Below are positions 1 to 10,057 of a DNA stretch of 48,592 nucleotides, piece by piece; position 1 is the stretch's first letter, and the number at the start of each line of letters is the position of its first letter. A program made the position numbers and the translations under genes. The stretch lies in the NCBI GenBank assembly GCA_947448375.1, contig CANFMY010000002.1, forward strand, positions 1 through 48,592, read 5' to 3'. The notes beneath the pieces were generated by a model that was not told where the DNA came from, did no database searches, and worked only from the letters and a program-made list of their open reading frames with translations. Source of the DNA: Comamonadaceae bacterium. Its GTDB lineage: Bacteria > Pseudomonadota > Gammaproteobacteria > Burkholderiales > Burkholderiaceae_C.

Positions 1-2
1 AC

Positions 3-137
3 ACCAACCGCCTGGAGTTGCGTGTGTACCCGCAGGAAACGCATCGGCACGCCCTGCTGGTCGCGCGCCTGGACAATCTGGGCAAGGGTGCCAGCGGGGC
101 GGCGGTGCAAAACATTCGCCTGATGCTGGGGGTGTGA
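3..137 (+). CDS. argC: C-terminal fragment of a probable N-acetyl-gamma-glutamyl-phosphate reductase (5' truncated by window)
   Basis: Open frame from the window edge to TGA at 135-137; translation ...[25 protein letters not shown] resembles the ArgC C-terminal NLxKGAxGQAVQNxNLM motif. Only 44 aa visible. Confidence 0.6.
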   Translation, partial: TNRLELRVYPQETHRHALLVARLDNLGKGASGAAVQNIRLMLGV

Positions 138-161
138 GGGGGCTGCCTGTCGCAGTCCGAC

Positions 162-608
162 CTAGCCCGTCACTTTCCGCACCACCTCGGCCGCAAACCC
201 CCGACTGAGCAGAAAGCGCATTTGTTTCGCGCGCTCTTTCGGATCTGTGGCGGATTCGCCAAATTTTCGCGACCAGACTGCGCGCGCCCGCTCCAGCTCG
301 GTGCCGCGCAGCTGCTCCAGCGCGTCAGCCATGGATTCGGGCGACAGGCCCTTGGCCGCCAACTCCTGCTGCACCCGCGCAGTGCCGAGCTTGCTGGCGC
401 GGCGGTGGATGACCGATTCCACCACCCGCTCCTCGCTGATGAAGCCCTTGGCCTGGAGTTCGTCCAGCGCCCGGCCCAGCGAGCCGGGTTCAGCCTCATG
501 CGCGGCCAGTTTGCGCTCGAGTTCAGCGCGCGAATGTTCGCGCTGACTCAAGAGCCGCAAGGCGCGGCCCTTGAGCGAGAGCTGGGGGGCGGAGAAGGCC
601 ATCGGCAA
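162..608 (-). CDS. recX: Regulatory protein RecX
   Basis: 148 aa, directly downstream of recA on the same strand; RecX-like repeats (LLSQREHSRAELERKL, ...QELAAKGLSPE, ...RFLLSRGFAAEVVRKV). Confidence 0.9.
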   Translation of the reverse strand: MPMAFSAPQLSLKGRALRLLSQREHSRAELERKLAAHEAEPGSLGRALDELQAKGFISEERVVESVIHRRASKLGTARVQQELAAKGLSPESMADALEQLRGTELERARAVWSRKFGESATDPKERAKQMRFLLSRGFAAEVVRKVTG

Positions 609-616
609 CCGGGAGC

Positions 617-1687
<1,071 letters not shown>

Positions 1688-1739
1688 GAGAAGTCCTTTT
1701 GATTCAACGGGTTGAGGGAGGATCCGGGCTCGTCTGATA

Positions 1740-1755
1740 CTGTCTTGATCAACAG
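1740..1755. promoter_or_regulatory. LexA/SOS box upstream of recA
   Basis: CTGT-CTTGATCA-ACAG exactly matches CTGT-N8-ACAG, 53 bp upstream of the recA start. Confidence 0.88.
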
Positions 1756-1838
1756 CCTGGATGCTTGAACAGTACTTTAGCGGAAGGCATAGGTGTTCGT
1801 AAATACTATTTTTGGTCAGTTTGCCTTACCATTTGGCC

Positions 1839-2330
1839 ATGCGTCACACACCTCCTCCCCTGGTGGCCTGGGATGGCCGGCAAGCCCACCTGGGTCGCCT
1901 CATGGGCGTTGCCTTGCGTCGATTCGATGAGCGGGTGTTGACCCTGATGGCGCGGCATGTCGATGTGCCCCTGGCGCTGTCCAATCTGGCCGCCCGCGCG
2001 CAGGTGAGCGCAGCGCACATCCACATCACCCGGCATTTGCCGCTGGAGGGTGGGCGGCTGGGCGAGTTGGCGCGCAGCGCGGGCATGAGCAAACAGGCGA
2101 TGGGCGACCTGGTGGATCAGTGCGAAGCGTGGGGCTTGGTCAGCCGGTCTGCGGATGCGCGTGATGCGCGCGCACGCCGTATCGAATTCACCGAGACAGG
2201 CCGCGCCTGGGTGCGCGCATTTCAAATGGCCGTGGGGCAGGCCCAGCGTGAATTCGAGCAGGAAGTGGGCGCCGAGGTGGCGGCGGTGATCTGGCTGGGC
2301 CTGGAGGCGTATGCGGGCGACTATCGGTGA
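1839..2330 (+). CDS. MarR-family transcriptional regulator
   Basis: Winged-helix pattern (LGELARSAGMSKQAMGDLVDQCEAWGLVSRSADARDARARRIEFTETG). The internal ATG at 1839 is preferred over the ORF-track start at 1812. Confidence 0.8.
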   Translation: MRHTPPPLVAWDGRQAHLGRLMGVALRRFDERVLTLMARHVDVPLALSNLAARAQVSAAHIHITRHLPLEGGRLGELARSAGMSKQAMGDLVDQCEAWGLVSRSADARDARARRIEFTETGRAWVRAFQMAVGQAQREFEQEVGAEVAAVIWLGLEAYAGDYR

Positions 2331-2398
2331 AGTCTCGGGTTGTCACGCCCAGGAGCCGGATGCCTAGAATGGTGAACAAAGCACAATCAGGAGACACC

Positions 2399-3073
2399 AT
2401 GCGGATCCTCATAGCCGAAGACGATCAGGTACTGGCCGATGGCCTGCTGCGCAGTCTGCGAGCCTCGGGGGCGGCGGTCGACCATGTCTCCAGCGGCACC
2501 GAGGCCGATGCGGCCCTGATGACCACCGACGAATTCGATTTGCTGATCCTGGACCTGGGCCTGCCCAAGATGCACGGCCTTGACGTGCTCAAGCGAATGC
2601 GCGCCCGCGGCAGCGCCGTGCCCGTCATCATCCTCACCGCTGCAGACAGCGTGGAGGAACGGGTCAAGGGATTGGACTATGGCGCGGACGACTACATGGC
2701 CAAGCCCTTTTCCCTGCAGGAGCTCGAAGCCCGCGTGCGGGCACTCACGCGCCGCGGCATGGGCGGCACCACCTCCGCGATCAAGCACGGACCCTTGGTC
2801 TACGACCAGGCGGGACGTGTGGCCACCATCGACGGCAAGATGGTCGAACTCTCCGCGCGCGAGCTCGGGTTGCTGGAAGTGCTGCTGCAGCGCGCGGGCC
2901 GTTTGGTGAGCAAGGATCAGCTGGTCGAGCGCTTGTGCGAGTGGGGCGAAGAGGTGAGCAACAACGCCATCGAGGTGTACATCCACCGCCTGCGCAAGAA
3001 GATCGAGAAAGGCCCCATCCGCATTGCCACTGTGCGTGGGCTGGGCTACTGCCTCGAAAAAATTCCCGGATGA
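2399..3073 (+). CDS. OmpR/TctD-like response regulator
   Basis: MRILIAEDDQVLADGLLRSL receiver, LLILDLGLPKMHGLDVL phospho-site region, C-terminal winged helix (VYIHRLRKKI...IRTVRGLGYCLE-like). ATG at 2399 follows AGGAGA. Confidence 0.93.
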   Translation: MRILIAEDDQVLADGLLRSLRASGAAVDHVSSGTEADAALMTTDEFDLLILDLGLPKMHGLDVLKRMRARGSAVPVIILTAADSVEERVKGLDYGADDYMAKPFSLQELEARVRALTRRGMGGTTSAIKHGPLVYDQAGRVATIDGKMVELSARELGLLEVLLQRAGRLVSKDQLVERLCEWGEEVSNNAIEVYIHRLRKKIEKGPIRIATVRGLGYCLEKIPG

Positions 3074-3074
3074 A

Positions 3075-4538
3075 GTGAAAATTTTTCAGCGCGAACAGCG
3101 CTCCCTGTTTGGTGAGATCCTGGACTGGATGCTCACGCCCTTGCTGCTGCTGTGGCCGATCAGCCTGGCCCTGACCTGGTTGGTGGCCCAGGGCATCGCG
3201 GGCCGCCCGTTTGACCGTGGTCTGGAATACAACGTGCAGGTCCTGGCGCAACTCGTGCGCTACAACGGCCAGCAGGTGCAGTTCAATCTGCCCCAGCCCG
3301 CGCGTGAAATATTGCGAGCCGATGACGCTGACCTGATCTACTACCAGATCCTGGGGCCCAGCGGTGACTTCATCAGTGGTGAGCGCGATTTCCCGTTGCC
3401 GGCGGAAGAGGAAAAACCGCTCTCGGGCGAAGTGCGGCTGCGCGACGACGCGATGCGCGGTGCCAATGTGCGCGTGGCCTATGTCTGGGTGCGCGTGGAT
3501 TTGCCGCAGGCGCGCTACGTGCTGGTGCAGGTGGCCGAGACGCTGGAGAAGCGCTCGGTGCTGGCCACGGAAATTATCAAGGGGGTGATGCTGCCGCAGT
3601 TCGTGATCCTGCCCCTGGCGGTGCTGCTGGTGTGGCTGGCGCTGGCGCGCGGCATACAGCCGCTCAATCAGCTCGAAGAACGGATTCGCCAGCGCAAACC
3701 CGATGACCTGAGCCCGCTGGACGATCGTGTGGTGCCGCTGGAGGTGGCGCCCTTGGTCTCGTCCATCAACGACTTGTTGATGCGACTGAAAGATTCGATC
3801 GCCACACAAAAACGTTTTCTGGCCGATGCCGCGCACCAGCTCAAGACCCCGCTGGCTGGCTTGCGCATGCAAGCCGATCTGGCCCAGCGGGAAGGGGCAA
3901 GCGCCCAGGAACTCAAGCAGTCGCTGCAGCACATCGGACGCGCGAGCATGCGCGCCACGCACACGGTCAACCAGCTGCTGTCGCTGGCGCGTGCCGAAAG
4001 CGGCGGTGCCAACCTGACTCGCCAACCCTGCAACCTGGTGACCCTGGTGACCGAGGTGATCCAGGACTCCCTGCCGCGGGCACTGGACCGGCACATCGAC
4101 CTCGGCTATGACGGTGTCGCCTCGGACAACCCCGGTGTGTGGGTGTCGGGCAACCCTACCTTGCTGAAGGAGCTGATTCGCAACCTGATCGACAACGCGA
4201 TCAACTACTCTCCGTCCAGCGCGGATCACCCCGGTGTGGTGACGACCCGTGTGCTGGCGGACCCGTTCAGCCGGGTGGCGGTGTTTCAGGTGGAAGACAC
4301 CGGCCCGGGCATTGCACCGTCCGAGCGTGAACTGGTGTTCCAGCCGTTTTACCGGGCGTTGGGCTCGGACACTGACGGGTCGGGGCTGGGCTTGCCCATC
4401 GTGATGGAGATTGCCAACCGGCACGAAGCCACCGTCACGGTGGACGAAGCACACCACGGCCGGCAGCCGCCGGGCGCATGCTTCACGGTGCGCTTTACCC
4501 GAACCCTGTCCGAGCGTGAACTCACATCGGGCCGTTAG
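3075..4538 (+). CDS. TctE-like sensor histidine kinase
   Basis: Two TM segments, sensor N-domain, AAHQLKTPLAGLRMQADLA H-box, NLIDNAINYSP N-box, DTGPGIAP and GSGLGLPIV. In-frame GTG at 3075 preferred over the upstream ORF-track start. Confidence 0.92.
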   Translation: MKIFQREQRSLFGEILDWMLTPLLLLWPISLALTWLVAQGIAGRPFDRGLEYNVQVLAQLVRYNGQQVQFNLPQPAREILRADDADLIYYQILGPSGDFISGERDFPLPAEEEKPLSGEVRLRDDAMRGANVRVAYVWVRVDLPQARYVLVQVAETLEKRSVLATEIIKGVMLPQFVILPLAVLLVWLALARGIQPLNQLEERIRQRKPDDLSPLDDRVVPLEVAPLVSSINDLLMRLKDSIATQKRFLADAAHQLKTPLAGLRMQADLAQREGASAQELKQSLQHIGRASMRATHTVNQLLSLARAESGGANLTRQPCNLVTLVTEVIQDSLPRALDRHIDLGYDGVASDNPGVWVSGNPTLLKELIRNLIDNAINYSPSSADHPGVVTTRVLADPFSRVAVFQVEDTGPGIAPSERELVFQPFYRALGSDTDGSGLGLPIVMEIANRHEATVTVDEAHHGRQPPGACFTVRFTRTLSERELTSGR

Positions 4539-5191
4539 CCCTTGAACAGATTCAGCACCAGCCGTTCGCGCTCCATCACCGTCTTGACCGCCGCATGCTC
4601 GGCCACCTTCTGCACATGGCTCCACAACACGGGCAGGTCGATCGGGTTGATGCCGGCGATCGAACCCCAGCGCAGCAGGGTGAGTGCGTAGGCGTCCAGG
4701 GGACCCAGGGTCGAGCCGCTCAGCCAGGCTTGCCCGGCCTGTGTTGCGTGTTGCACCAGCTGCTGCAACTCCTCCATCAGCGAGCGGTATTGCACGGCCG
4801 CGTAGGATTTGAGAACGGCCTGCGCTTCAGCTTGATCGGTGAACTTGTTGGGCATGAAGTAATGCGTGAACGTGGGGTGCACCGTGTTGTTCATCCAGGC
4901 CAGTGTTTCCAGCGCCTTGGCGCGCGCCAGCGGTTGCGTGGGCAGGAAATGCGCGTCGGGAAACAGTGCATCCAGGTGCAGGCAGATGGCGACGATCTGG
5001 GTGACCACGGTGCCACTGTCCACCAACACCGGCACCTGGCCGCGCGGGTTGATGGCCAGGTAGGTCGCTTCACGGTGTTCGCCCTTGTGCAGTTTGAGCA
5101 GGGTGGGCTCGAAGGCTGCGCCACTGGCTTGCAGCAACACATGGGGAATGAAAGAACATGCACCGGGTGCGTAGTACAGCGTGAGGCTCAT
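4535..5191 (-). CDS. Glutathione S-transferase family protein
   Basis: MSLTLYYAPGACSFIPHVLL...NPRGQVPVLVDSGTVVTQ GST N-terminal fold pattern; 218 aa. Confidence 0.9.
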   Translation of the reverse strand: MSLTLYYAPGACSFIPHVLLQASGAAFEPTLLKLHKGEHREATYLAINPRGQVPVLVDSGTVVTQIVAICLHLDALFPDAHFLPTQPLARAKALETLAWMNNTVHPTFTHYFMPNKFTDQAEAQAVLKSYAAVQYRSLMEELQQLVQHATQAGQAWLSGSTLGPLDAYALTLLRWGSIAGINPIDLPVLWSHVQKVAEHAAVKTVMERERLVLNLFKG

Positions 5192-5219
5192 GCGGGTCTC
5201 CAGGTCGGGGTTGAAAAGC

Positions 5220-6311
5220 TCATGGCGCGGCAGGGTTGTCCTCGCGGTTGAACGTCACCACGTGGTCCACCTGGGCGCGAATGCCGATCCATTCGCCCAC
5301 CGTGTGGTCGTGATGGCTGGGCACCAGGGCCAACACGGTTTCTCCCGTGGCCAACCGAAGCGTATAGAGGAATTCCGAGCCGCGGAAGGACTTGCGCAGT
5401 ATCTCGGCTTTGACCGGCGCGTCGTCATCGTGCACGATGTCATCGGCCCGCAACAGCACGTCGCACTGGCCAGCCGCAAATGCGCCGGGCATCGGGCACT
5501 CGGCAATATCTGTCAGGTTCCCCAGCGGGGTCTGCACCACCACCTGGGTACCCTCCAGGTGCAGCGTGGCGGGGGTGAACACACCATGACCGATGAACTC
5601 CGCCACAAAGCGAGAAGCGGGTCGGTGATACAGCGAGTAAGCGTTGTCCCACTGGTGCAACTGCCCGTGCGACATCACGCCAATGACATCCCCGATGGCG
5701 AAGGCCTCGAGCTGATCGTGCGTGACAAACAGGGCGGTGGTTTGCGCTTCTTTGAGAATCTGGCGCACCTCATGCGCCAGGCGTTCGCGCAAATCAACGT
5801 CCAGGTTGGAAAAGGGTTCATCCAGCAACAGCAGTTGCGGCTGCGGCGCCAATGCCCGTGCCAGGGCCACGCGTTGCTGTTGACCCCCAGACAGCTCGTG
5901 GGGACGACGGCGCGCGCTGCCGGTCAGCCCGACCAGGCGCAACACGGCCTGCACACGTTGCTCGCGTGCCTCTCGCGTCCAGTGGGCCAGGCCGAAACCG
6001 ATGTTGTCGCCCACGTCCAGATGGGGAAACAGGGCGTAATCCTGAAACACCATGCCGATGCGACGTTCTTCGGCGGGCACGTGGCGCTCGCCTTCGCTCA
6101 CCACCTGGCCATTGAGCCGAATGCGTCCACCGGTCACCGGCTCCAGGCCGGCCACGGCACGCAGCAAGGTCGTCTTGCCGCAGCCCGAGGGTCCGATGAG
6201 CACGCCCATCTCGCCGGCGCGCAGGCCCAGGGTCACCTGATCGACCGCGGGCTGGGGTCGGCCTGGATACTGGACCTGCAACTGCGAGACATCAAGAAAC
6301 ATGCTGGGCAT
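5220..6311 (-). CDS. fbpC: Ferric-iron-type ABC transporter ATP-binding protein
   Basis: GPSGCGKTTLLRAVAGLEPVTGG Walker A, LSGGQQQRVALARALAPQPQLLLLDEPFSNLD, C-terminal TOBE-like region. Start may be Met at 6302 (MFLDVSQ). Confidence 0.88.
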   Translation of the reverse strand: MPSMFLDVSQLQVQYPGRPQPAVDQVTLGLRAGEMGVLIGPSGCGKTTLLRAVAGLEPVTGGRIRLNGQVVSEGERHVPAEERRIGMVFQDYALFPHLDVGDNIGFGLAHWTREAREQRVQAVLRLVGLTGSARRRPHELSGGQQQRVALARALAPQPQLLLLDEPFSNLDVDLRERLAHEVRQILKEAQTTALFVTHDQLEAFAIGDVIGVMSHGQLHQWDNAYSLYHRPASRFVAEFIGHGVFTPATLHLEGTQVVVQTPLGNLTDIAECPMPGAFAAGQCDVLLRADDIVHDDDAPVKAEILRKSFRGSEFLYTLRLATGETVLALVPSHHDHTVGEWIGIRAQVDHVVTFNREDNPAAP

Positions 6312-6372
6312 TGTAGATAGCCGCGTTGCGGCATAGGCTGCCTACAATTGAAATCCGTTCAAAGCAGGTTCG

Positions 6373-8034
6373 ATGCCCGAGCCTGCTCGGACGGACAACC
6401 TATCGTCTACGTCGGCTCGAATGCGTTTGTCACGAATCTTTCTTCTGTTGGTCTTGGCCAGTTTGCTGTTGCCGGTGCTGACGGTGTTCGGCGCCTGGTT
6501 GCAAGCGGACGCACGATCCGCCGAGGTCTTGCGGGGCATGGCGGAAACGGTCCTGCCCGACTACGCGGCCAACAGTCTGCTCCTGTGCGCCTGGGTACTG
6601 GTGGGCGTGGTCTGCCTGGGCACTGCGTCGGCGGTGGCGGTCACCCTGTTCGAATTTCGCGGTCGACGCATGCTGGAGTGGGCCTTGTTGCTGCCCCTGG
6701 CCATGCCCGCCTATGTGGTGGCTTACGCCTACACCGACTTTCTGCAGTACAGCGGCCCCGCGCAGACCTGGCTGCGTCAGGGGTGGGGCTTGCAAGGGCG
6801 TGTGTTGCCGGAAATTCGCAGCCTGTGGGGAGCCGCCTGTGTGCTGGCGCTCACCCTCTATCCCTACGTTTACTTGTTGGCCCGTGGCGCCCTGACCGAA
6901 CGGGCCACCCACCTGATGGAAGCCGCGCGCTTGCTGGGGGCGCCGCTGTCACGTCGTATCCGGGCGGTGGCCTTGCCGTTGGCCAGGCCGGCCATCGCGG
7001 CCGGTGCGGCCCTGGCCATGATGGAAACGCTGGCCGACTACGGGGTGTCGAGCTACTTTGGGATTCAGACCTTGACTACCGGTATTTACAAGGCCTGGCT
7101 GGTGATGGAGGACCGCACCGCTGCGGCCCAGTTGTCCACGTTGTTGCTGGGGGTGGTGCTGGGGGTGCTGCTGGTCGAGCGTCGTGCCCAGTCCCGCTTG
7201 CGCTTTGCCGCCAGCCGCGTGGCAGAGAGATCGCGTGAGGCCCAGCCCGTGCGTCTGCGGGGGCGCGCGCAGTGGTTGGCGCAGGGGGTGTGTCTGCTCC
7301 CGGTGCTGTTGGGTTTTGTGGTGCCAGTCATCTTGTTGCTGCAAGCGTTGTGGACAACAGGAGACGCCATCGACTGGCCCTGGGGTCGTTTCCTTGAGTG
7401 GACCTGGAACAGTTTCCGCCTGGGCCTGCTGACGGCGGTGCTGGCTGCGGCCGCCGCCAGTTGGCTGGCCTTTGAGGCCCGGCGCCAGCCGCGCGGGCCG
7501 GTGACCTGGGCGGTGCAAGGGGTGGGGTTGGGCTATGCCGTGCCCGGTGCGGTGATCGTGGTGGGCCTGTTGCTGCCGGTGGGCTGGGTGCAGGGCCGCT
7601 GGCCGCAGTGGGGCGTGGGCGCGTGGGTGACCGCAACGCTGCTGGGTTTGTTGTGGGCCTATCTGGTGCGATTTGTCGCCGTGGCCCTGCAATCGATGCA
7701 AAGCGGTTACGCCCGCATTCCGACCAGCCTGGACGAAAGCGCCCGCATGCTGGGCACCTCCTGGGCCCGCCTGTGGCGAGCGGTGCACTGGCCCTTGATG
7801 CGGCGTCCGGTGGCCGCCGCCGTGTTGCTGGTGCTGGTCGATGTCATGAAGGAACTGCCGGCCACCCTGGTGCTGCGACCCTTCAACACCGACACCCTGG
7901 CCGTGATGGCGTATCAGCTCGCCCGCGATGAGCGCCTGGGCGAGGCCGCCTTGCCCTCGCTGGCGCTGGTGCTGGTGGGGCTCATTCCGGTGATGCTGCT
8001 CAGCCGGGCCTTGCGCCGACCCGCCACGGACTGA
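6373..8034 (+). CDS. fbpB: Ferric-iron-type ABC transporter permease (two fused permease domains)
   Basis: 553 aa, many TM segments, two BPD-type EAA loops (EAARLLGAPLSRRIRAVALPLARPAI; ESARMLGTSWARLWRAVHWPLMRRPV). Start could be 6421. Confidence 0.88.
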   Translation: MPEPARTDNLSSTSARMRLSRIFLLLVLASLLLPVLTVFGAWLQADARSAEVLRGMAETVLPDYAANSLLLCAWVLVGVVCLGTASAVAVTLFEFRGRRMLEWALLLPLAMPAYVVAYAYTDFLQYSGPAQTWLRQGWGLQGRVLPEIRSLWGAACVLALTLYPYVYLLARGALTERATHLMEAARLLGAPLSRRIRAVALPLARPAIAAGAALAMMETLADYGVSSYFGIQTLTTGIYKAWLVMEDRTAAAQLSTLLLGVVLGVLLVERRAQSRLRFAASRVAERSREAQPVRLRGRAQWLAQGVCLLPVLLGFVVPVILLLQALWTTGDAIDWPWGRFLEWTWNSFRLGLLTAVLAAAAASWLAFEARRQPRGPVTWAVQGVGLGYAVPGAVIVVGLLLPVGWVQGRWPQWGVGAWVTATLLGLLWAYLVRFVAVALQSMQSGYARIPTSLDESARMLGTSWARLWRAVHWPLMRRPVAAAVLLVLVDVMKELPATLVLRPFNTDTLAVMAYQLARDERLGEAALPSLALVLVGLIPVMLLSRALRRPATD

Positions 8035-8054
8035 AGTCCCTGTTGGCTCCATGC

Positions 8055-8076
8055 TCTCAATTGAGAATGGTTCTCA
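8055..8076. promoter_or_regulatory. Fur-like overlapping palindromic operator
   Basis: TCTCAATTGAGAATGGTTCTCA: a perfect 12-bp palindrome TCTCAATTGAGA overlapping the inverted repeat TGAGAA-TGG-TTCTCA, upstream of the iron-binding protein gene. Confidence 0.7.
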
Positions 8077-8136
8077 TTTGATGTAGGATGTCCTCTGTTC
8101 GGCCCTGTCGGCCGATGCAGACCTGAAGCCATCCCC

Positions 8137-9210
8137 ATGCGCCCCCCTCTCTCGATGATTTCTCACCTCCGAGCCCTGCTCCTGGTCGCCTGCGCCGTGG
8201 CGCTGACCCCGGCGGTCCAAGCGCAGTCGCAGGACAAGGTGCTCAACCTCTACTCCGCACGGCACTACCCCACCGACGAAGCCTTGTACAGCCAGTTCAC
8301 CCAGGCCACGGGCATTCGCATCAACCGGGTCGATGCCGACGATGCCGGCATTCTGTCGCGTCTCAAAGCCGAGGGCACGGCTTCGCCGGCGGATGTCATT
8401 TTGCTGGTGGATGCAGCCCGTCTCTGGCGTGCCGAGGTCGATGGCCTGTTTCTGCCCGTGAAGTCCAAGGTGCTGGAAACGTCCGTGCCGGCGACCATGC
8501 GTGCCAAGCCAACAGAGGACGGTGGCTCAGCCTGGTTCGGGTTGTCGACGCGCGCGCGCGTCATCGTCTTTGATCCGCGGCGCCACCCACGCGAAGCACT
8601 CGACACCTACGAGAAACTGGCCAACCCCAGCTTCAAGGGTCAGTTGTGCATCCGCTCAGGCTCGCACCCTTACAACCTGAGCCTCTTTGGTGCCATGACC
8701 GAGCACCTGGGGCCGACCCAGACCGAGCGCTGGCTCAAAGGGTTGGTGGACAACCTGGCCCGTCCCCCGCGGGGCGGGGACACCGACCAGATCAAGGGCG
8801 TGGCGTCCGGCGAATGCGCCGTGGCGTTGACCAACACGTATTACCTGGCGCGCATCATGCGGTCCAACAAACCGGACGATCAGGCGCTCATGGCCAACCT
8901 GGGGGTGGTATTCCCCAATCAGGCCAGCTGGGGCACCCATGTGAACATTGCCGGTGGCGGTGTCGCGCGCCACGCCAAGCATCCGGAGAACGCCGTGAAA
9001 TTTTTGGAGTATCTGGTCAGCCCCGCGGCCCAGCAGCACTTCGCCAATGGCAACAACGAGTGGCCGGTGGTGCCCGGCTTGAAGTTTGACAACCCAGCCT
9101 TGCAGGCCATGACCGGGGGCGGGTTCAAAAGCGAACTGGTGCCGATCAGCGCCGTGGGCATGAACCAATTCAAGGTGCAGCAGATGCTGGACCGTGTGGG
9201 AATGAAGTAA
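8137..9210 (+). CDS. fbpA: Fe(3+) ABC transporter substrate-binding protein
   Basis: Signal peptide (LLLVACAVALTPAVQAQ), LNLYSARHYPTDEALYSQFTQATGIRINRVDADD...ILSRLKAEG, typical of FbpA/FutA proteins. Confidence 0.92.
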   Translation: MRPPLSMISHLRALLLVACAVALTPAVQAQSQDKVLNLYSARHYPTDEALYSQFTQATGIRINRVDADDAGILSRLKAEGTASPADVILLVDAARLWRAEVDGLFLPVKSKVLETSVPATMRAKPTEDGGSAWFGLSTRARVIVFDPRRHPREALDTYEKLANPSFKGQLCIRSGSHPYNLSLFGAMTEHLGPTQTERWLKGLVDNLARPPRGGDTDQIKGVASGECAVALTNTYYLARIMRSNKPDDQALMANLGVVFPNQASWGTHVNIAGGGVARHAKHPENAVKFLEYLVSPAAQQHFANGNNEWPVVPGLKFDNPALQAMTGGGFKSELVPISAVGMNQFKVQQMLDRVGMK

Positions 9211-9214
9211 GCGA

Positions 9215-10048
9215 CTAACGCGGTCGGATGCTGATCTCGTTGCTGTGGATGCATTCGCGACCGCTGTCGGTGTCCACCCGCAGTTGCCCCTGCGCATCGA
9301 CCCCACGCGCCCACCCCTCCCGTCCATCGGAGAGGCGGATGGCCTGGTCGAGCAACCAGTCCCGGCGGGCGAAGCGTGACACCAACGGCGCGAACCCTTC
9401 CCGGTTGAAGCCCAGCACCGTGCGCAGCAAATCGGGCATGAGTTCGCGCAAGAGGTCGCTCGCGTTCAGGCCGGGTTGCACCTCGCTCACGCCCAGCGGG
9501 GGGATGCTGCTGTCCACGCCCTGCGGCGTGCGCACATTGAGGCCAATGCCGATCACCGCGTACCGCTCGGTCCGGGCTGCGCGGGCGTCGGCGACCGTGG
9601 CCGTTTCAATCAAAATGCCGCCCAGCTTGTGGGGGCCACCCCCCGTGTCGCACCACAGGTCATTGGGCCATTTCAGGCCCAGCACAGCTCGGTCCGGATC
9701 CGGGTGTGGGGTGCGCGGTGGCTGTGCCTGCAGCAGCTGGGTCAGAGATTCGGCCAGGGACACCCCGACCGCCAACGACAAGCCCGACCAGTCAGGCGGG
9801 TTCAGCATCAACCCCAGGGAGAACGTCAGCGACTCACCGGAGCGGCTGGTCCAGCTTCGACCCAAGCGGCCACGGCCGGCCGTTTGCATCTCGGCGATGA
9901 GCACCACCGGGTCGGTCTGGCCTTGACGGGCCCGCCGCATCAGTTCGGTGTTGGTGGAGTCTAGGCTGGGCACCAGCTCCAGGCTCAGGCCCGGACACAG
10001 CGGGGACAACGCCAGCCACAGGTCCTCCAGAGGCCAGGGCGTTGCCAT
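9215..10048 (-). CDS. birA: Biotin--[acetyl-CoA-carboxylase] ligase
   Basis: LDSTNTELMRRARQG, TAGRGRLGRSWTSRSGESLTFSL, LKWPNDLW, GGILIE, VIGIGLNV: biotin protein ligase catalytic motifs. Confidence 0.95.
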   Translation of the reverse strand: MATPWPLEDLWLALSPLCPGLSLELVPSLDSTNTELMRRARQGQTDPVVLIAEMQTAGRGRLGRSWTSRSGESLTFSLGLMLNPPDWSGLSLAVGVSLAESLTQLLQAQPPRTPHPDPDRAVLGLKWPNDLWCDTGGGPHKLGGILIETATVADARAARTERYAVIGIGLNVRTPQGVDSSIPPLGVSEVQPGLNASDLLRELMPDLLRTVLGFNREGFAPLVSRFARRDWLLDQAIRLSDGREGWARGVDAQGQLRVDTDSGRECIHSNEISIRPR

Positions 10049-10057
10049 GGTGACGGA

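Noticed and set aside
8546-8556. CGCGCGCG stretch within fbpA as a second Z-DNA candidate
   Set aside because: Only about 10 alternating bases inside coding DNA, expected by chance at this GC content.
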